Below are positions 1 through 7,268 of a stretch of 38,081 nt of DNA, piece after piece. The stretch's first letter is position 1, and every line of letters begins with the position of its first letter. The position numbers and the translations under genes were made by a program. The notes beneath the pieces are model-generated. The model was not told the DNA's origin. It made no database searches and worked only from the letters and a program-made list of their open reading frames with translations. The DNA is from Sphingopyxis sp. (GTDB taxonomy: Bacteria; Pseudomonadota; Alphaproteobacteria; Sphingomonadales; Sphingomonadaceae), in NCBI RefSeq assembly GCF_019459305.1, contig NZ_JAIBES010000146.1, positions 1 to 38,081 on the forward strand. Reading direction: 5' to 3'.

Positions 1-22
1 CCCCCCCCCCCCCCCCCCCCCC
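1..22. other. Poly-C run at contig edge, probable assembly artefact
   Basis: The window opens with 22 consecutive C residues that lie inside the reading frame of the GH43 gene and would encode only glycines. The preceding residues (YYYMITAV) match the point where GH43 proteins normally continue with GG-T-A-G. The true sequence was therefore probably one or two glycine codons followed by unresolved bases. Similar homopolymer blocks occur at 23990-24102 and at the far end of the window. Confidence 0.7.
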
Positions 23-738
23 ACAGCGGTGATCATGTAATAATAGCCGCCGTGGCGGGTGATCTTCGGGCCTTCGGGCGCGAAGCCCTCGACCACCCAG
101 TCGGGCGGGTAGCGCCACGGATCATAGACATGCTCGGGCTCGCCTATGCGGCGGAGTCCGTCGTCCGACAGGCGGACGCGGTCGCCGCCCGACAGGAACA
201 GCCAGCGCGACCCATCCTCGCCGACCGCATGGCCCGGGTCGATGTGGTTGGGCAGGTTCAGGTCGACGGGGTCGCTCCACGGCCCCTCGATCTTGTCGGC
301 CCAGATCACCCAGCTCGTGTTCGGGCCTTTGGTGGGGATGTAGAGGAAGTAGCGCTCGCCGTGCTTGCACAGTTCGGGTGCCCACACCGACCCGATATTG
401 CGGGTCAGCGCCGGGCCGATCGGGCGCCAGTTCACCAGGTCGCGCGAATGCCAGATGACCAACCCCGGATAAGAGTCAAAGGTCGAGAAGGTCATGTAAT
501 AATCGGCGCCGTCCTTCAGGATCGAAGGATCGGGGTGGTCTCCGGCCATGATCGGATTGAGGAAACGCCCGTCGCCGAGATCGGCTTTGCGCTGGCCGTC
601 GAAGCCCTTGGCCCAGGGCGGTGCAGCCGCAACCGGTTTCGGTTGCGCGGCCGCGGGCCCCGATAGCCCCAGACCGCCGACCATAGTACCGGCCAGTCCC
701 GTTCCGGCCAGTTTCAGCATGTCGCGGCGATCGGTCAT
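1..738 (-). CDS. Glycoside hydrolase family 43 protein, 3'-truncated by the contig edge
   Basis: About the first 240 residues of a five-bladed beta-propeller GH43 enzyme are present. This family includes arabinofuranosidases, endo-arabinanases and beta-xylosidases. The start at 738 gives MTDRRDMLKLAGTG followed by an Ala/Gly-rich stretch to AAAQ near residue 32, a twin-arginine-type signal, so export to the periplasm is likely. The three acidic GH43 residues are visible: D70 in HPDPS (general base), D167 in HIDPG (pKa modulator) and E222 in APEGPK (probable general acid). It lies 78 nt downstream of the TonB-dependent receptor on the same strand, with a terminator between them. Opposite a pectate lyase operon, removal of arabinose side chains from pectin is the most likely role. 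That substrate is inferred; xylan- or galactan-derived substrates are possible. The C-terminal part is missing. Confidence 0.85.
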   Translation of the reverse strand, partial: MTDRRDMLKLAGTGLAGTMVGGLGLSGPAAAQPKPVAAAPPWAKGFDGQRKADLGDGRFLNPIMAGDHPDPSILKDGADYYMTFSTFDSYPGLVIWHSRDLVNWRPIGPALTRNIGSVWAPELCKHGERYFLYIPTKGPNTSWVIWADKIEGPWSDPVDLNLPNHIDPGHAVGEDGSRWLFLSGGDRVRLSDDGLRRIGEPEHVYDPWRYPPDWVVEGFAPEGPKITRHGGYYYMITAVGGGGGGG

Positions 739-750
739 TTTGCATTCCTT

Positions 751-790
751 GAAAAAGAAAGGCCCGGCCCCCGCAAGCGAAGACCGGGCC
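751..790 (-). terminator. Rho-independent terminator after the TonB receptor gene
   Basis: Read on the minus strand, a 7-bp G/C stem (GGCCCGG at 784-790 pairing with CCGGGCC at 761-767) is followed immediately by TTTCTTTTTC. It lies 27 nt after the receptor stop codon and ends 13 nt before the GH43 start. It should therefore reduce read-through from the receptor gene into the GH43 gene. Confidence 0.75.
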
Positions 791-816
791 TCACCGGGAC
801 TACCCTTTATGACGCG

Positions 817-3621
817 TCAGATCTTGACGCGCGCACCGAACAGGAAGGTGCGGCCATAATGATTGTTTTCATAGTTCCGCCCAGCTTCGATGTCGTTGAA
901 GCGATAGCGATAATCGTCGGTCAGATTGGTACCCTCGATCGACACCTCGATATTTTCGGTCAGTTGGTAACGAATCGAAGCATCGACATTCAGCGAGCTG
1001 CCATAGCCTTCGAAGATATTGTTGTTGCCGCTGGTGCTGTCGTTGTACCCGCTGCGATAGGCAGCCGACGTGCGGACAGAGAATTTTCCATCGTCATAAT
1101 ATATGGTGGCATTCCAGGCTCGCTTTGCCAGACCAAGCAGCGGCTGGGTATAGGTTCCCGCCGGTTGTGCTTCGAGCCGGTTGTCGACAGGGTCATAAGC
1201 GAGCGGTCCTGCAACCGTATAATCGACATCGCTCTTTACGAAGGTTGCGTTACCCAGAACGCCAAAATGCTTCAGCGAGTCCGAGAAGACCGAGAAAGGC
1301 AGCTGAACCGAAAATTCCACGCCCTTCAGATTGGCGCCGGGGCCATTGCCTGTGGTTCGGAATTCGAACTGGCGGTCGGGATCGGTGCCAACCACCACCG
1401 CATCATGAACGGGCGTTCCCGGCGTGAGCAGCGAAAGCGGCAGGCCGCTGGACGCATAAGTACCCTGGAACGATGTCCCGATCGGGAAGCTTTCGATGTC
1501 CTTTGCGAACAACGCCACCGACAGCAAGCCGCCGCGGGCGAAATACCATTCGGCCGCCAGATCGAACGTCGTCGCGCGATACGGTTCGAGGAACGGGTTG
1601 CCCGACGTGATGCGGAAGTTGAACTGGTCGACGTTGCCGCCTGGCGACAGGCTACCCAAGGTCGGGCGAGTGATAACCTTGGCTATTGCCCCGCGCAGGA
1701 TGATCGTGTCGGTGGGGTGCAGGTTGAGGTTGAAGGACGGCAACCAGTCGTCATAGGTTCGGTCGACCGTCACGAAGGTGCCGCTGGTAAAGCCCGACGA
1801 CGACTGATCGGTTTTGGCGTAACGAACCCCGGCGTTGCCGGTCAGTCGCATACCCAGTACATCGGTTTCAAATTCGGTCATGAACCAGCCGCCATAGGTC
1901 TTTTCCGTGACGGCGCGCTGCTGGCCCTGCTGTAAAACGGCCGGACGATTGTAGAGGTCGATCAGAGCGGTGCCGGCATCGAGATTCGGTACGACCCATG
2001 CGTCGGTATTGCCGTCCGGTTGGCCGGCATCACCAAGGTTGAAGATGTCGGCGATGTCGGCGGTCACGGGCAGCCCGTTCGTCCCCGGCGCGCAGGTGAA
2101 GGCCGCACAATAGGTGCTGTCACGGCTGAAACCGACGGTGTCGAAATCGAACTGGCGGTAGAAACCGCCGGCGAGCAGCTTGAACCGATCGTCAACATCC
2201 CATTCGAAGTCCAGTGCCACGGTCTTGAACTTGTTGGTCTGGAACGAAGGGCGGTCACGGAATTCGGCGAGCTGGAACGCCGCCGGATTGTCTATTCCGG
2301 CGCCGAAAGTGAGCAGCGGGAATTTCATGTTAGTGTAATCATAGCGATAGCCGGTGGCATCGCGATCGTCGAACGCCAAGGTCGTTTCGATTGGGATGTC
2401 GGCTTTTGATTTCGACACTCCGCCCAGCAGATTGACTTTGAAGCTGTCAGTAAGCCGCTGCTCCAGCCGAGCTGAAACCTGGTAGAATTTCGTCTCGCTT
2501 TCGCGCGAGTAGCGTTCGGTGCGGACGTAGACATTGTCGAGATCGGCGGCGATCATGCTGTTGTTGTCGTCGATCGTGTAGTTGGACACATCGATCGTGC
2601 GCTCGTTGCTGCGCAGCAGGACTTCGCCCCAGAATTCGTCGCGGGTCTCTTTGAAGGTCGAGTAGAGACCGTCGATCGAGATTTTCGTGTTCTCCGAAGG
2701 CTCGAACTGGATCGACGCCGTAGCGCCGAGGCGCTCGCGGTCGTGGCTGACGAGGCCATAGCGCGGGATACGCGGATGGAAGGATTCGGCCACTTCGATA
2801 CAGGCGTCGGATGGGTTGGCGACGAAGTTCGAACCCGTCATGCAGGTAACGCCATCGACGCTGCGGAATGGCGCCTGTCCCCAGCGGACGCTGTTGTTGC
2901 CAAGTTCCAGCGTCGTATAATCCGACCAGGCAACCGATGCCGATACGCCGAACGTGCGATCGACATTGGTCCACGCGACCAGCCCCGCGAGGCGCGGATC
3001 GAGGTCCTTCGACAAATCATTGTAGCGCGCCTGCGCCGAGCCAACGAGGGTCAGACCCTCCTTGCCGCCAAGCGGGTTGCCGGTGTTGAGATCGACTACA
3101 GCACCAAGCGAGCCTTCGTCGAGCGAGGCCGAGGCTGTCTTGTGAACAACCAGCGAAGTGAAGAGCTCGGAAGCGAACACGTTGAAATCGAACGCGCGAT
3201 CACGGTTTGCCGACGCCCCGTCGGTGGACGTGGCAATCGTTTCCATGCCGTTCAGGCGAACGCGCGTGAATTGTGCCCCGAGGCCGCGGACGGTGATGGC
3301 TCGGCCTTCACCGGCGTCGCGCTGAATTGAGATGCCAGGGATGCGTTGAAGCGATTCAGCCAGATTTTGATCGGGGAATTTTGCAATATCCTCGGCTACG
3401 ATAACATCGACGGCACCGATCGAATCTCGCTTCTGGTCCAGCGCCTTGTCGAGCGAAGCGCGGAAGCCAGTGACGATGATCTCGTCTTCGGTCGCGACCG
3501 CATCATTGGCAGCAGGCGCCGCGTCCTGCGCATAGGCCGGCGACACCGCGAGCGCGGCAAGCGAAGCGCCGCACGCCAATTGGGTCAAAGCGCGAAGGCC
3601 CCGCGTTGCATGAATAGCCAT
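817..3621 (-). CDS. TonB-dependent receptor, carbohydrate-type (TonB-Xanth-Caul-like)
   Basis: Outer-membrane 22-strand beta-barrel receptor that imports a ligand using TonB/ExbBD energy; 934 aa from the chosen start. The start at 3621 is preferred over ATGs at 3627 and 3672 because GGGAGG lies exactly 6 nt upstream of it. The signal peptide ends near SPAYAQ and is followed by the TonB-box-like EIIVTG. The plug domain has FPDQNLAESLQRIPGISI, the hallmark of the Xanthomonas/Caulobacter-type receptors that usually take up plant-derived oligosaccharides. The protein ends in GARVKI, a typical C-terminal beta-strand. It is divergent from the pectate lyase operon and shares a 14-bp operator-like site with it, so import of unsaturated oligogalacturonides or pectic side-chain sugars is inferred. 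The ligand is not shown by the sequence. Confidence 0.93.
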   Translation of the reverse strand: MAIHATRGLRALTQLACGASLAALAVSPAYAQDAAPAANDAVATEDEIIVTGFRASLDKALDQKRDSIGAVDVIVAEDIAKFPDQNLAESLQRIPGISIQRDAGEGRAITVRGLGAQFTRVRLNGMETIATSTDGASANRDRAFDFNVFASELFTSLVVHKTASASLDEGSLGAVVDLNTGNPLGGKEGLTLVGSAQARYNDLSKDLDPRLAGLVAWTNVDRTFGVSASVAWSDYTTLELGNNSVRWGQAPFRSVDGVTCMTGSNFVANPSDACIEVAESFHPRIPRYGLVSHDRERLGATASIQFEPSENTKISIDGLYSTFKETRDEFWGEVLLRSNERTIDVSNYTIDDNNSMIAADLDNVYVRTERYSRESETKFYQVSARLEQRLTDSFKVNLLGGVSKSKADIPIETTLAFDDRDATGYRYDYTNMKFPLLTFGAGIDNPAAFQLAEFRDRPSFQTNKFKTVALDFEWDVDDRFKLLAGGFYRQFDFDTVGFSRDSTYCAAFTCAPGTNGLPVTADIADIFNLGDAGQPDGNTDAWVVPNLDAGTALIDLYNRPAVLQQGQQRAVTEKTYGGWFMTEFETDVLGMRLTGNAGVRYAKTDQSSSGFTSGTFVTVDRTYDDWLPSFNLNLHPTDTIILRGAIAKVITRPTLGSLSPGGNVDQFNFRITSGNPFLEPYRATTFDLAAEWYFARGGLLSVALFAKDIESFPIGTSFQGTYASSGLPLSLLTPGTPVHDAVVVGTDPDRQFEFRTTGNGPGANLKGVEFSVQLPFSVFSDSLKHFGVLGNATFVKSDVDYTVAGPLAYDPVDNRLEAQPAGTYTQPLLGLAKRAWNATIYYDDGKFSVRTSAAYRSGYNDSTSGNNNIFEGYGSSLNVDASIRYQLTENIEVSIEGTNLTDDYRYRFNDIEAGRNYENNHYGRTFLFGARVKI

Positions 3622-3647
3622 TATCATCCTCCCTTGATCGGCCGAAA

Positions 3648-3665
3648 TTCTTGCTGAGGCAAGAA
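3648..3665 (-). promoter_or_regulatory. Perfect stem-loop in the leader of the TonB receptor gene
   Basis: TTCTTGC and GCAAGAA form a perfect 7-bp stem around a 4-nt loop, ending 1 nt before the operator-like site and 26 nt upstream of the receptor start codon. It may be a 5'-UTR hairpin or an extra dyad for a DNA-binding protein. Its function is unknown. Confidence 0.35.
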
Positions 3666-3666
3666 A

Positions 3667-3680
3667 TGACACCGGTTACT
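3667..3680 (+). promoter_or_regulatory. LacI-type operator-like near-palindrome, receptor-proximal copy
   Basis: TGACACCGGTTACT fits the general LacI/GalR-family pattern TG-N2-A-N-CG-N-T-N2-CA at every defined position except the last base. Its edge is 45 nt upstream of the receptor start codon. The same 13-base core occurs in inverted orientation at 3811-3824, upstream of the pectate lyase, which is hard to explain by chance in a 260-bp region. Repressor binding is inferred; no regulator gene lies in the window. Confidence 0.6.
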
Positions 3681-3810
3681 TTACGAGACCAGACAAATCG
3701 GCGCGATCGCCTGGCCAGAAATTTTTTGAGAGTGATGATGGCGCCGCCGCCCGTTGCGACTAGCTGCCCAATCCCCTCTCCCTTGAAATAATTTATCGTT
3801 GACCGATTGG

Positions 3811-3824
3811 GGTAACCGGTGTCA
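3811..3824 (-). promoter_or_regulatory. LacI-type operator-like near-palindrome, lyase-proximal copy
   Basis: On the minus strand this reads TGACACCGGTTACC, identical in 13 bases to the site at 3667-3680. It lies just downstream of a TTGACC hexamer (3799-3804) that could be a -35 element for the plus-strand operon, and 57 nt before the lyase start codon. A repressor bound here would block that promoter. The -10 element is not obvious, so the exact promoter is uncertain. Confidence 0.6.
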
Positions 3825-3881
3825 GGAAGATAGAGGGATTGAGACGACCGTGTCAATACCCCAATGAAATGGAGAGACGGG

Positions 3882-5258
3882 ATGCCCAAAAAACCTTGGC
3901 TGGCGGCACTTCTGCTGGCTTTTGCGATGCCCGCGAGTCCGGCATGGACCGCCGACGCAGCGCCGCTGGCGTTCCCCGGCGCGGTCGGTCCCGCCGCGCA
4001 CACCATCGGCGGACGCGGCGGCCAGATCCTGCGCGTCACGACCCTCGCGCCTGACGGTCCGGGATCGCTGAAGGCGGCGATCGAAACGCCGGGGCCGCGT
4101 ATCATCGTGTTCGAGGTTGGCGGCGTCATCGACATGGGGCGCACGACGATCAGCGTCACCCACCCCTATCTGACCATCGCCGGCCAGACTGCGCCCGGCC
4201 CGGGGATCACGCTGATCCGCACCGGCATCGACGTGAAGACGCACGACGTCGTGATCCGCCACCTGCGCATCTATACCGGGGTCGACGGCCAGTCGAAACG
4301 CAGCGGATGGGAAGCCGACACCTTCTCGACCGTCGCCGCGCACAACGTCATCGTCGATCATTGCACGTTGATGTGGGGGATCGACGAAAACATGTCGGCA
4401 TCGGGCCCGCGCTTCACCGGCAAGACGGTCGCCGATTGGCGCAACGGCACCAGCCGCAACATTACCTTTTCGAACAATCTCGCCGCCGAAGGTCTGGCCG
4501 ATGCGAGCCATCCCAAGGGCGAGCATAGCAAGGGATCGCTGATCCACGACAATGCGACCGGCATCGTCTTCTACCGCAACGTCTGGGCGCATAATGTCGA
4601 GCGCAACCCGCTGATCAAAGGCGGCGCGCAGGCGCTGATGGTCAACAATCTGATCTATAATCCGCAGCACCGCGCAGTGCATTACAACCTGATGAACCTC
4701 GAATGGGTCGGCCAGCCCTATGTGACCGGCGAGATCACCGCGGTCGGCAATGTCATGCGCGGCGGCAACGACACCGATCCCGGCCTGCCCTTCCTGATGC
4801 TCGGCGGCGACGGCGATCTTTCCTATTATGGCAAGGATAATTTGCTGGTCGATCGCCATGGCCAGCCGCTGCCCGAATTCGGTCGTTATGGCGAAACCCG
4901 CGCGCAATTGATCCGCGCCAAGGCGCCGCTTGCGCCGCTGACCGGCTACAAGATCCTGCCGGTACGCGACGTCGAAACATCGGTGTTGGCGAGCGCGGGG
5001 GCGCGGCCGTGGGCGCGCGACGCCGAAGAGATTCGGGTGCTGTTTTTCGTCGCCGAAGGGCGCGGCGAAGTGATCGACGACGAGAATGAGGTAAGCGCCT
5101 ATCCCAAGGTCGCACCGGCCGTTCGCGCGCCCTTTGTCGAGGGTGACTGGAACCTGGCAACGATGGAGCCGCGGTCGGGGCTTTACCCCGGCCAGACCGC
5201 GCCGATGCCGCAAGAAATCCTGTCGCCGCGCGACCGCGCTTCGCGGGCGGGTCAGTGA
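3882..5258 (+). CDS. Secreted pectate lyase, PL1-like parallel beta-helix
   Basis: Cleaves polygalacturonate by Ca2+-dependent beta-elimination; predicted 458 aa. The start at 3882 is chosen over ATG 3864 because GGAGAG lies 5 nt before it and the product then begins with a clean signal peptide (MPKKPWLAALLLAFAMPASPA). Recognisable elements are the N-terminal FPGAVG...GGRGG, a GSLKAAI segment, GQTAPGPG near 101-108, DVVIRHLRI near 122-130, and VDHCTLMWGIDEN at 158-170, the PL1 DH motif contributing Ca2+ binding. ERNPLIKG at 240-247 is the region where the catalytic Arg/Lys lies. It is the first gene of an operon with the cupin and esterase and is divergent from the receptor. The family is clear; exo versus endo action cannot be told. 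Confidence 0.87.
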   Translation: MPKKPWLAALLLAFAMPASPAWTADAAPLAFPGAVGPAAHTIGGRGGQILRVTTLAPDGPGSLKAAIETPGPRIIVFEVGGVIDMGRTTISVTHPYLTIAGQTAPGPGITLIRTGIDVKTHDVVIRHLRIYTGVDGQSKRSGWEADTFSTVAAHNVIVDHCTLMWGIDENMSASGPRFTGKTVADWRNGTSRNITFSNNLAAEGLADASHPKGEHSKGSLIHDNATGIVFYRNVWAHNVERNPLIKGGAQALMVNNLIYNPQHRAVHYNLMNLEWVGQPYVTGEITAVGNVMRGGNDTDPGLPFLMLGGDGDLSYYGKDNLLVDRHGQPLPEFGRYGETRAQLIRAKAPLAPLTGYKILPVRDVETSVLASAGARPWARDAEEIRVLFFVAEGRGEVIDDENEVSAYPKVAPAVRAPFVEGDWNLATMEPRSGLYPGQTAPMPQEILSPRDRASRAGQ

Positions 5259-5260
5259 CG

Positions 5261-5656
5261 ATGTGGCTCGCCGCGCTGCTGCTCGCGGGTGCCAACGCGC
5301 CCGCGATGATCGTGATCGACGAGGGCGACACGGTGCGCGAGGAACCGCCGCCGCACGGCGCGATCGGTATGTCCACGGCGTACCGGATCAGCGACAGCAT
5401 CCCGGCGCCGCGCAGTTTCGAATTCCGCAAGCGTGCGCTGCACGTCGGCGCGGCGATTGGCGTGCATCCGATCGATCATGATGAGATCTATTATGTCCTG
5501 TCGGGGACGGGCGTTGTCCATTCGGACGGTACCGAGAAAGAGCTGCAAGCGGGAATGGCGGCGTGGCTTTACAGTGGGGCCAGGGTTGGCATCCGCCAGA
5601 CCGGCACCGAGCCGCTGGTGCTGATCATCGCCTATCCGAACAAAGCGGGCAAATAG
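5261..5656 (+). CDS. Secreted small cupin protein
   Basis: Single-domain cupin (about 131 aa) with a short N-terminal signal (MWLAALLLAGANA). The ATG at 5261 is 2 nt after the lyase stop; an overlapping GTG at 5255 is an alternative start. Cupin motif 1 is recognisable as HPIDHDEIYYVLSGTG, with two histidines and a glutamate placed for metal binding. The usual histidine of motif 2 is not seen: the corresponding segment reads SGARVGIRQTGTEPL. It lies between a pectate lyase and an esterase in one operon. KdgF-type cupins catalyse linearisation of unsaturated uronates, but the motif is not a clear KdgF match and the protein appears exported. A periplasmic role on lyase products is only a hypothesis. 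Confidence 0.75.
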   Translation: MWLAALLLAGANAPAMIVIDEGDTVREEPPPHGAIGMSTAYRISDSIPAPRSFEFRKRALHVGAAIGVHPIDHDEIYYVLSGTGVVHSDGTEKELQAGMAAWLYSGARVGIRQTGTEPLVLIIAYPNKAGK

Positions 5657-5657
5657 G

Positions 5658-6629
5658 ATGGCGCTCGACCGCCGCGCGCTGCTGACCGCCAGCCTCGCGC
5701 TGCCGTTCGCGAGTGCGGCGGCCCAGGCGGCGTGGACGCGGCCCGCCGGTGTGGCGCCCGACGCGCGTATCCCACTCTGGCCTGAGGGTCATATCAAGCC
5801 ACCGCCGGGCCTCGTCGAACAGGTCGTCCAACGCAGCGACGATCCGAACGCCAGCGACCGTATGCTGCAAGGCATCACCCGCCCGCGGCTCGACATTTTC
5901 CGCCCCGCCAAGCCCAATGGCGCTGCGGTGATCCTCGCGCCCGGCGGCGGCTATCGCTATGTCGTGATCGACAAGGAAGGCTATGAGCTGGCGCGCTGGC
6001 TGCGCGACCGCGGCGTGACGGTTTATGTACTCTTCTACCGCCTGCCCGGCGACGGCTGGACGGACGGGGCAGACGTCCCGCTCGCCGATGCGCAGCGCGC
6101 GGTGCGGATGGTGCGCAGCCGCGCCCCGCTCGATCAGATCGATCCCGCCCGCGTCGTCTTCGGCGGCTTTTCGGCGGGCGGACAGGTCGCAGCAAGCCTG
6201 CTGACGCGCTTCGACGCGAAGGTCTATGCGTCGGTCGACACCGCCGATTCGCTGGAGGCGCGCCCCGACGCGCTCGCCGCCATCTACCCCGTCGTATCGA
6301 TGGACCCGGTGATCGCGCATGCGGTCAGTCGCGAGAAATTGATTGGCGACAACCCCGACCCGGCGCGCGAAAAGCTCTACTCACCCGAACTTAATGTCCG
6401 CCCAGACCAGCCGCCGCTGTGGCTGCTCCATGCCGAAGACGACAGCGTGGTGAAGGTCGCGAATAGTGTCCGGTTACGTGAAGCTGCACGCGCCGTCGGG
6501 GCGCCGTGCGAGGCGCATTTTTTCGAACGCGGCGAGCATGGTTTTGGGTTGATGAAGACGGTGGGTCTGCCGGTTGCGATCTGGCCCGAACTGCTGTGGA
6601 ACTGGCTGCAATCGCACGGGATCGCGTGA
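5658..6629 (+). CDS. Secreted alpha/beta-hydrolase, probable sugar acetylesterase
   Basis: 323-aa serine hydrolase of the BD-FAE/acetylxylan-esterase-like group. The N-terminus MALDRRALLTASLALPFASAAAQA is a signal peptide with a weak Tat-like RR. The oxyanion-hole segment is APGGGYRY near 95-101, the nucleophile elbow GFSAGG has Ser172, the acid is D261 or D262 in HAEDDSV, and the histidine is H294 in GEHGFG. The gene starts 1 nt after the cupin stop and is the last gene of the lyase operon. Removal of acetyl or other ester groups from pectin or attached sugars, giving the lyase access, is the most economical reading. The exact ester specificity is inferred from context only. Confidence 0.83.
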   Translation: MALDRRALLTASLALPFASAAAQAAWTRPAGVAPDARIPLWPEGHIKPPPGLVEQVVQRSDDPNASDRMLQGITRPRLDIFRPAKPNGAAVILAPGGGYRYVVIDKEGYELARWLRDRGVTVYVLFYRLPGDGWTDGADVPLADAQRAVRMVRSRAPLDQIDPARVVFGGFSAGGQVAASLLTRFDAKVYASVDTADSLEARPDALAAIYPVVSMDPVIAHAVSREKLIGDNPDPAREKLYSPELNVRPDQPPLWLLHAEDDSVVKVANSVRLREAARAVGAPCEAHFFERGEHGFGLMKTVGLPVAIWPELLWNWLQSHGIA

Positions 6630-6713
6630 TCGATCGGCAGCCCCGACAACGACGCCGGAGTGACGACGGGTTGGGCAGGACCACCGGGCGCTTGGCAGGT
6701 CATCGCGTTCTGG

Positions 6714-7202
6714 TCAGAAGATTCCCGCCGCCAGCCCTTCGGCCAGCGCCGCGCCCAGATCATTGGCTTCGGCCAAGCGGTCGGCGGCGATCGTTTTGGG
6801 CGCCAGTATTGCTTCGGGAGTCTGCGCGGCGGTGTTGACGATCACGCCGTCCGCCACGCGTTTCAGCCGCCAGCCCGTCGCGATGCGATCGAGCTGGCGC
6901 TGGGCATTTTCGCCATCCGATCCGGCGCAGATGATCGTCGCATAGGGGCGGCCTTCGAGCCTTCCGAGGCAGGGGTAATAGCAGCGGTCGAACATCTCTT
7001 TCATGGCGCCCGACAGCGCGGCGAGGTTTTCGGGGCCGATGAAGAGATAGCCGCCCGCCGCCAACAGCATGTCAGGCGCCACATCCTCGGCGCGCACGAG
7101 CGTGGCCGCAGTACCCGCACCGTTCGCCGCGGCGCGCGCTAGCGCTTCGCTGCCGCCGGTGCGGCTGTGCCAGGCGATCAGCAGGGTGGGCGCGTCGGTC
7201 AT
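6714..7202 (-). CDS. Flavodoxin-fold NAD(P)H-dependent oxidoreductase-like protein
   Basis: 162-aa cytoplasmic protein with the flavodoxin-like first strand and phosphate loop LLIAWHSRTGGSEALARA, then GYLFIGPENLAALSGAMKEM and a YATIICAGSDG loop, the pattern of FMN-binding reductases. It would bind flavin and transfer electrons to an unknown partner. The start at 7202 is the first Met that gives the complete fold; in-frame upstream codons run antisense to the neighbouring gene. It is divergent from the alkylsulfatase (66-nt gap) and convergent with the esterase. No partner gene indicates a substrate. Confidence 0.78.
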   Translation of the reverse strand: MTDAPTLLIAWHSRTGGSEALARAAANGAGTAATLVRAEDVAPDMLLAAGGYLFIGPENLAALSGAMKEMFDRCYYPCLGRLEGRPYATIICAGSDGENAQRQLDRIATGWRLKRVADGVIVNTAAQTPEAILAPKTIAADRLAEANDLGAALAEGLAAGIF

Positions 7203-7268
7203 CTGCCGATGCTTGCCAAGCGGCGGAGCGCGGCGCAAGCTGCTGCCAAAATATGGGGGAGAAACAAG

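Noticed and set aside
3799..3832. Complete sigma-70 promoter for the pectate lyase operon
   Set aside because: TTGACC is a good -35 candidate, but no -10-like hexamer lies 16-18 nt downstream, so only the operator-like site is listed.
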